From: RGIG3701 sp964438515
GTDB lineage: Bacteria > Planctomycetota > Planctomycetia > Pirellulales > Thermoguttaceae
Assembly (NCBI GenBank): GCA_964438515.1
Contig: CAYTLK010000069.1
Location: 1-19,480 of the forward strand
Reading direction: 5' to 3'
DNA: 19,480 nucleotides
Each line of letters begins with the position of its first letter. The first letter of the stretch is position 1. A program made the translations under genes and the position numbers. Of this stretch, positions 14,911 through 19,480 are shown piece after piece. The notes below the pieces were generated by a model that did not search any database, was not told where the DNA came from, and saw nothing but the letters and a program-made list of their open reading frames with translations.

Positions 14911-16212
14911 TCACGCGCAGCGTTCGGATGTTTTGCGGCTTCGGAACCACGCAAAGACCAACACGCATAATACTATAATGTACGAAAACCAAAGAATCCC
15001 GGCCCACTGAAAAATCTCAAGTGCGAGAAGAAGCGCCGCAACGGGACAGCGTACGACGACCGCAAAGAGCGTGATGAGTCCCAGCGCGGCGGCAAACGTC
15101 GGCGAAAGTCCCAACGCGGGAGCGAGCGCACAGCCCAAAACGGCTCCGACGAAGAACGCAGGGACGATTTGACCGCCTTTGAACCCGAATCCGAGCGCGA
15201 GGGAGGTAAAAAAGATTTTCCAGAAAAACGCCCAGTCTCCCGCAGAGCCGTGGAGAGCCGCAGCGATTCCAGGAATTCCGGTGCCGGAATACGCCTGCGT
15301 TCCGAGGAGGAGCGTCATTGCGAGGATTGCGCCGCCGCCGACCGCCATTGCGAAAAAACGGTTCGGAAGGAATCGGTCGCACAGACGCGTAACGCCTTCA
15401 AGCGTCCAGCGAAACGCGAAACCCGTCGCGATGCAGTACGCCGTCAGAAGGGTGATGCTTCCAAAGGTCCCGAAACTGACGGACGGAAGAATCTCAGCGG
15501 AGGCGAGCAGGTTGAAACGCAGCGGTTCCACACCAGCCAAAAGCGCCAGTTCGTAGGAAATCAGCGAGGCGGCGAGGCAGGGAAAAACGAGCTGCCAGCG
15601 GTAGTAACGACAGCGTTCCAGTACGAAAATCGCAGCTGCAATGGGGGTTCCGAGGAGCGGCGAGAACGCGCTCGCCATCGCGCAAAACACCACGAGGGCG
15701 TAATCGTTTCCATTCAGCCGGAACCAGCGGGCCGCCTGCGCGCCGACGCCGCCGCCGAGAATCAGGGACGCGCCCTCACAGCCGATCGACGCACCGCAAA
15801 GATGCGAAATGACCGACGCGGCATAAATAAGCGGCGGCATCCAGCCGGAAACATGAAAACTATTCGAATTTTTTGATTTTGCGCAATGAATCGAACTCAC
15901 CACACACTGCAGCTCGTCGCGAGGCGCAACGCGGCAAAACGAGTATAAAAATGCGATAAAAAGGCCGCCGACAGGCAGAAGCCAAATCATCCACGGATGC
16001 AGAGTGCGCAGATGATTCGCCCAAGTAATACTGACGCGGAACGACATTCCGAGGACGCCGGCCGGAACAGCAACACTCATTGCGAGCGCGAAAAACAGGA
16101 GTTGGTGCAGGGTCCGCAGCCGCGCAAAACGCAGACGTTCCTCGAGCGAGTGCCGCTGTAAAACGTGCACCGCATGCGTAAACGAATTCGGAATGTTGGG
16201 CTGAAGGGACAT
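14911..16212 (-). CDS. ClC-family anion channel or antiporter
   Basis: An inner-membrane protein that moves chloride or a similar anion, 433 aa with about ten hydrophobic segments. SHLCGASIGCEGASLILGG is the motif with the gating glutamate, where most relatives read GREG; here arginine is cysteine. GFGFKGGQIVPAFFVGAVLG is the second conserved motif. This GFKGG form is one I associate with a bacterial subgroup that may include fluoride-type ClCs; that subgroup call is uncertain. The GSGIP motif of chloride ClCs is not seen. A ribosome binding site before ATG 16212 is weak. The gene has its own promoter and diverges from the rubrerythrin gene. Confidence 0.85.
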   Translation of the reverse strand: MSLQPNIPNSFTHAVHVLQRHSLEERLRFARLRTLHQLLFFALAMSVAVPAGVLGMSFRVSITWANHLRTLHPWMIWLLPVGGLFIAFLYSFCRVAPRDELQCVVSSIHCAKSKNSNSFHVSGWMPPLIYAASVISHLCGASIGCEGASLILGGGVGAQAARWFRLNGNDYALVVFCAMASAFSPLLGTPIAAAIFVLERCRYYRWQLVFPCLAASLISYELALLAGVEPLRFNLLASAEILPSVSFGTFGSITLLTAYCIATGFAFRWTLEGVTRLCDRFLPNRFFAMAVGGGAILAMTLLLGTQAYSGTGIPGIAAALHGSAGDWAFFWKIFFTSLALGFGFKGGQIVPAFFVGAVLGCALAPALGLSPTFAAALGLITLFAVVVRCPVAALLLALEIFQWAGILWFSYIIVLCVLVFAWFRSRKTSERCA

Positions 16213-16253
16213 ACGACCGCCATATATGGATAAATATTTATAAATTTCCGCGT

Positions 16254-16282
16254 ATTATACCCCTTTTTACGATTTTGCGCAA
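16254..16282 (-). promoter_or_regulatory. Sigma70-type promoter of the ClC gene
   Basis: On the minus strand TTGCGC (16282-16277) and a perfect TATAAT (16259-16254) are 17 nt apart, about 40 nt before the start codon. Confidence 0.65.
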
Positions 16283-16416
16283 GGCCCACCCGTCGAAAAA
16301 GTAAGAAAGAACTCGTCTTATTTTTCATGGAGGGGCGCGTTTCGTTTGACTCACTCATTAGAATGAAACTGGAAAAATTTTTTTCGGTCATTTTCAGGAA
16401 TTGAAAGGTGGGAAAG

Positions 16417-17163
16417 ATGAAAAAAACGGTGACTCTGGCGCTCGGTGCGCTGCTTATTGTGTCTCTGGCGGGCTGCGACGGAATGCACTCCTCCAAAATG
16501 AAAAACGGGGAAAAGAACTCGGAAACTCCCGTCGAAATCACGGAAGTTACGATTGAGACGAAGGAAATTTCCCCAGAATCGTTCGACAAACTCGTAAAAC
16601 GCCTGAACGACGCGTATCTCCGTGAGTTCGCCGCCGGCGCTCGCTGCAACGCCTGGGCGGAAAAGGCGGAAAAAGACGGGTGGAAGCACGCCGCATCTGT
16701 ATTCCGAGCCGTCGCAAAGTCGGAATCCGTTCACGCAGACCAACACGCGCGCGCCCTGAAAGCACTGGGGGAAACGCCCGTCGCGAATGTGGAAATTCCA
16801 GAGGGTGCGTCCCTTTCCGAGATGCTGAAAAAGTCGATCGAATCGGAAAAAGAAACGATTTCAAAATTCTACCCGGAACTGATGAGCGACTTGAAGACGC
16901 TGCTTCCCGCGAAGGCGCACGGCGTGGTGAAGAACTGCGAGACGGCTCTGAAAAACGACGAACAGCACCTCGAACTGTTTCAAAAGACGCTTGAACATTC
17001 CGAAAAAGATTCCGAAAAAGATTCCGGCTCCGCTTCCGCCGCCGATTCCGATTCTGAAACGCCGATTTTCGTTTGTACCGTCTGCGGATTTATAGAAGAA
17101 GATGAGGCGCCCGCAAACTGTCCCCAGTGCGGCGCGCCTGCTGAGAAATTCGTGAAACCGTAA
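16417..17163 (+). CDS. Rubrerythrin with lipoprotein signal peptide
   Basis: A predicted non-haem di-iron peroxidase that reduces hydrogen peroxide using electrons from its rubredoxin site, 248 aa. ATG 16417 follows GAAAGGTGGG. Residues 1-20 are a lipoprotein signal (MKK, hydrophobic core, LAGC with lipid cysteine 20), which would anchor it outside the cytoplasm. Residues 55-195 are the four-helix bundle: E70 (REFAAGARC), E103 and H106 (ESVH), an E-rich helix near 142-146, and DEQH at 181-184 where the family has ExxH, so aspartate replaces one glutamate ligand. A charged S/D/E/K linker (195-215) leads to the rubredoxin-like tail with C220, C223, C235 and C238. Rubrerythrins are normally cytoplasmic. 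Confidence 0.9.
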   Translation: MKKTVTLALGALLIVSLAGCDGMHSSKMKNGEKNSETPVEITEVTIETKEISPESFDKLVKRLNDAYLREFAAGARCNAWAEKAEKDGWKHAASVFRAVAKSESVHADQHARALKALGETPVANVEIPEGASLSEMLKKSIESEKETISKFYPELMSDLKTLLPAKAHGVVKNCETALKNDEQHLELFQKTLEHSEKDSEKDSGSASAADSDSETPIFVCTVCGFIEEDEAPANCPQCGAPAEKFVKP

Positions 17164-17186
17164 ATCACAAATCGTACGAAAACTGT

Positions 17187-17222
17187 TTCCTGGGAGCGCG
17201 TGCGTCCCGCCCGCAACCCCAG
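17187..17222. repeat. Intergenic repeat fragment related to copy A
   Basis: CCTGGGAGCGCGTGCGTCCC at 17187-17206 matches the reverse complement of 853-873 with few changes, and CCTGGGAAGCGGGCGTCC occurs again near 19185. CCTGGG and CCCAGG also bracket it (17187-17192 and 17217-17222) and can pair, so it may end transcription of the two convergent genes. Confidence 0.5.
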
Positions 17223-17231
17223 GATTCGATT

Positions 17232-19127
17232 TTACGGCTGAAAGTATCGTTCAAGAAGACGAGCGATGATTTGACAGCCGCGCTCGTTCGCGTGAACCGA
17301 GTCGCCCATGAACCAACCGTAGGTTTTGCCGCTCTCTTCGATGTACTTCCACCACGGCGCCGTCATGTCGAAATACGCACACTTTTCTTCCTCACACACT
17401 TTTTTCATTCCTGCACGAAAACTCCCTTCAGGAGGAATATACGCCCAATTCCGAATGTGATCGTCGCGCATCGCGCCGAAAACAGGGGTGATGAACAGAA
17501 TTTCAAGGTCGGGACGCTGGGCGCGCACCTGTCGAATCACGCTTCGAACCGCTTCGGGGTCCAGACCGTTCGAGATGCCGCCGATGATGAGAAAATCGGG
17601 GTTTTTCTCAATAACGTACGATTGAATTCGATTTTCGTGTTGGTACCAGCTACATCCGGTGGAGCTGCGGGTGGAGGTGATTTTTTCGATTTTGCACGTT
17701 GGATAGTCGCGTTCAAGCAGAAGATTGAAGTTGGAACCGCTCGTATTTCCGATGACGGAGTCGCCCAGCAGCACGAGCCGCAGCGAGCCGCCGTTTTTCA
17801 GACGTTCCATCGTTTTCGGAAGGAATTGAAAGCGCTGCGGGTCGGGAGTGTATTCGATTTTTTGCATGGCGGCGTACACGGCGTCGATGCGTTCGAGCGG
17901 ACTCATTCCAGCATAAATGTCGGGAATGTTTCCGTTGAGCAAAACCCCGCCGATTCGGGCCGTTCCGTCGCCGAGGGTTCGAATCACGATGGAGTGTTCC
18001 TGCGAGGCGTCCAGCAGTTCCTCCAGCGGAATCGCACGGAGTGAAAAGGTTTGCGTTTCGCCTTCTTTTGGTGTATTTTCAGGTTTTTCCGGCAAAATTT
18101 CTTTCCACGGTTTACCGTCGATCGAATATTCGAGGCGCATCGAGTCGGAAGATTGAACGTAAATCAGCCCCGCGTCCGTTCCGGTGAACGAAAGCGCGAG
18201 CGTTTCGCCTTTTTTGTCCGTCACAAGCAGATGTCGGAAGGGTTTTATCGGACTTTCCATCCCGGATTTCCATCCGTCACTGAATTTTGTACGTTCATAG
18301 GCGATGATTCTTCCGTTCGGGTTCGTCGTTTCGAAAAGCGGTTTCGGAAGCTCGATTCGTTTCGGCTGTTCCGGCACGGCATTTGCGGCGAGCAGCGCAT
18401 CGACGAACTTCTGAATTGCGTCCTGATACACTTTTGCGCCGCGGTCGGTCGGATGAATTCCATCTTTCGAAAACTCTTCCCACGTGAGATTTCCCGCCTG
18501 AATCTCGTCGGCCGCGTATTTCGCAAGGTTCAAACTCGGAATGTTGTAGTACGTCAGAATTTTTTCGCACCACGTGATGTATTCGGGTTCCTTTCCTGCA
18601 CGGTACGCATCGTAAAATTCAGGCGTCATTGCGTATACGACGATCGTGCTGTGGGTCGCGCGATAGAGGCTGATTTGACGAACGAGACCCTCTACCTGAC
18701 GCTCCGCATGCGCCCGCGTGACGTTTCTGTCGCCCGTCGCAAGTTCCAGAATCGCGAGGTGTCCGCTGCAAATCACCTCCCCGAAAACTGCCTGTCCGCC
18801 GGAAGTTCGATACTGCGCAAACCAGCTTCCTTTCGGCTGGGCGTGACGCGTTTCGATGATTTGGGATTCGGGAAAATGCGTCCGAAATGCATCCGTCATT
18901 TGCGCGCTCCAGCGTTCATTCGGGTTCGAAAGCCCCGTACCGTCGAGGAGGTCGCCGCCGATGTAAAAAAGGTACTGATTTCCCGTAATATTTGCTTTAA
19001 AGTAATACTGACTGTTCGGAATTCCGCCGCGAATGGCGTAAAATGCGTCGTCCGCACGTGAGGAAAGCGCCGTCAAACAGACGCAAACAAGAAACATCAG
19101 AGACTGAAAAAGTCGGGTGGGCTGCAT
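17232..19127 (-). CDS. Secreted double SGNH/GDSL hydrolase
   Basis: A 631-aa exported protein with two SGNH-hydrolase-like domains, probably an esterase or deacetylase of surface or food glycans. AGGAGT lies 7 nt before the ATG, and residues 1-25 are a signal peptide (LFQSLMFLVCVCLTALSSR). Domain 1 (about 35-250) has FYIGGDLLDGTG where the nucleophile motif GGS or GDS should be, so serine is missing; ELATGDRN replaces block III, while DGIHPTDRGAKVY keeps the Asp-His pair. A beta-rich middle part (about 260-405) follows. Domain 2 (about 440-631) is intact: LVLLGDSVIGN, the IIGGISNG block and GDSVHANERG. Domain 2 is expected to be active and domain 1 degenerate. It converges on the rubrerythrin gene. 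Confidence 0.8.
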   Translation of the reverse strand: MQPTRLFQSLMFLVCVCLTALSSRADDAFYAIRGGIPNSQYYFKANITGNQYLFYIGGDLLDGTGLSNPNERWSAQMTDAFRTHFPESQIIETRHAQPKGSWFAQYRTSGGQAVFGEVICSGHLAILELATGDRNVTRAHAERQVEGLVRQISLYRATHSTIVVYAMTPEFYDAYRAGKEPEYITWCEKILTYYNIPSLNLAKYAADEIQAGNLTWEEFSKDGIHPTDRGAKVYQDAIQKFVDALLAANAVPEQPKRIELPKPLFETTNPNGRIIAYERTKFSDGWKSGMESPIKPFRHLLVTDKKGETLALSFTGTDAGLIYVQSSDSMRLEYSIDGKPWKEILPEKPENTPKEGETQTFSLRAIPLEELLDASQEHSIVIRTLGDGTARIGGVLLNGNIPDIYAGMSPLERIDAVYAAMQKIEYTPDPQRFQFLPKTMERLKNGGSLRLVLLGDSVIGNTSGSNFNLLLERDYPTCKIEKITSTRSSTGCSWYQHENRIQSYVIEKNPDFLIIGGISNGLDPEAVRSVIRQVRAQRPDLEILFITPVFGAMRDDHIRNWAYIPPEGSFRAGMKKVCEEEKCAYFDMTAPWWKYIEESGKTYGWFMGDSVHANERGCQIIARLLERYFQP

Positions 19128-19208
19128 GTTTTGGACTCCTGAAAAATGTGCAATTTTCTAAAATGAAAAAAAGTTCGAATGGAACCTGGGAAGCGGGCGT
19201 CCTCTTTT
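19128..19208. other. Upstream region of the SGNH gene
   Basis: It holds the SGNH ribosome binding site and AT-rich DNA, but no clear promoter boxes. The repeat fragment CCTGGGAAGCGGGCGTCC stands at 19184-19201. Confidence 0.4.
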
Positions 19209-19369
19209 ACGGCCCAAGGCGAGCCGGGTGTGAGCCCCCGGTGGTTCGGTCTTTCGTCGGATTCGTTTTTTAACGGTCCAAGGCGATCCGGGGTTTTTTT
19301 ACCCCCGGTGGTTCGGTCTTTCTTTGGCTTCGATTTTTAACGGTCCAAGGCGCGTCCCCGGTGTGACGG
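19209..19369. repeat. Tandem hairpin repeat units of about 65 bp
   Basis: Units begin ACGGYCCAAGGCG at 19209, 19273 and 19340, giving lengths of 64 and 67 bp and one partial unit. Each full unit holds a hairpin, CCGGG-TGTGAG-CCCCCGG in the first and CCGGGGT-TTTTT-ACCCCCGG in the second, then GGTGGTTCGGTCTTTC. The stem is kept and lengthened while the loop differs, which argues for a structured element. Confidence 0.75.
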
Positions 19370-19374
19370 CTCCG

Positions 19375-19480
19375 CACTTTCAGCGGGCAAAAAGCCCGCC
19401 GCTCGCCTTGTGAACGCGGATTTTTGAGACCCGCAAGCCCGTAATGAAACGAACGAAGTGAGTGGAATTAGGGTGTTTGG
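19375..19480 (-). repeat. Dispersed intergenic hairpin repeat, copy C
   Basis: On the minus strand GCGAGCGGCGGGCTTTTTGC then CCGCTGAA repeats the hairpin of copy A, here with a perfect GCGGGC/GCCCGC stem. Before it, ATTCCACTCACTTCG and CATTACGGG resemble pieces of copy B in another order. The window ends inside this region. Confidence 0.5.

Noticed and set aside
16342..16372. Peroxide-type (PerR-like) operator before the rubrerythrin
   Set aside because: TTAGAAT resembles half a PerR box, but no second half-site is found at the right spacing.
18051..19061. Long open frame (336 codons) antisense to the SGNH gene
   Set aside because: It is an arginine- and phenylalanine-rich shadow of a clearly coding gene. 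The same holds for 17271-18044 and for antisense frames in the sulfatase and flhF genes.
19209..19369. CRISPR-like array
   Set aside because: The units are tandem without unique spacers, only two and a half copies, and diverged. They behave as hairpin repeats.

Overview
The window looks like a chromosomal segment of a planctomycete, most likely Pirellulales-like with moderate G+C. This is an inference from gene content: secreted sulfatase and SGNH-hydrolase proteins, a BBP2-type outer-membrane porin, a prepilin-like protein of a type I associate with Planctomycetes, a CBM9-like protein of the same kind, FlhF with a FliA/WhiG sigma factor, and intergenic hairpin repeats with a CGGGCGT / CCGGGG flavour. 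No rRNA, tRNA, CRISPR array or phage genes were seen.

Layout. 1-507 holds a dispersed repeat and a decayed IS5-type transposase. 1000-3957 is a secreted protein made of two complete sulfatase domains in one reading frame, behind a good sigma70-type promoter. A CBM9-like gene (4068-4760, minus) follows convergently. About 590 bp of AT-rich DNA with a perfect 16-bp inverted repeat leads to a small prepilin-like gene (5352-5771), its terminator and a cluster of four hairpins. Ribokinase (6226-7161) has its own strong promoter and converges on a short flhB (7217-7960, minus) that stops where the cytoplasmic NPTH domain should begin. A BBP2 porin (8395-9981), flhF (10510-11760) and fliA (11870-12655) follow on the plus strand.

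12745-13343 is a small graveyard: the 3' end of a group II intron (maturase fragment plus a domain-V-like hairpin) and the 3' end of an IS5-family element. Then come an iron-type alcohol dehydrogenase (13447-14613, minus) with a perfect-consensus promoter and a long palindrome in its leader, a ClC-family anion transporter (14911-16212, minus), a rubrerythrin with a lipoprotein signal (16417-17163, plus) and a secreted double SGNH-hydrolase protein (17232-19127, minus). The right end is intergenic repeat DNA, including tandem hairpin units of about 65 bp.

How the genes fit together: the sulfatase pair, the SGNH pair and the porin suggest use of sulfated and acylated glycans at the cell surface, with ribokinase and the alcohol dehydrogenase in sugar and fermentation metabolism. 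The exported rubrerythrin and the alcohol dehydrogenase suit an anaerobic or microaerobic life. The flagellar genes are scattered, and one is truncated. No single new multi-gene system is obvious. The most unusual signals are the two two-catalytic-domain fusions, the lipoprotein rubrerythrin, the FlhB lacking its switch domain, and the intergenic hairpin repeats.
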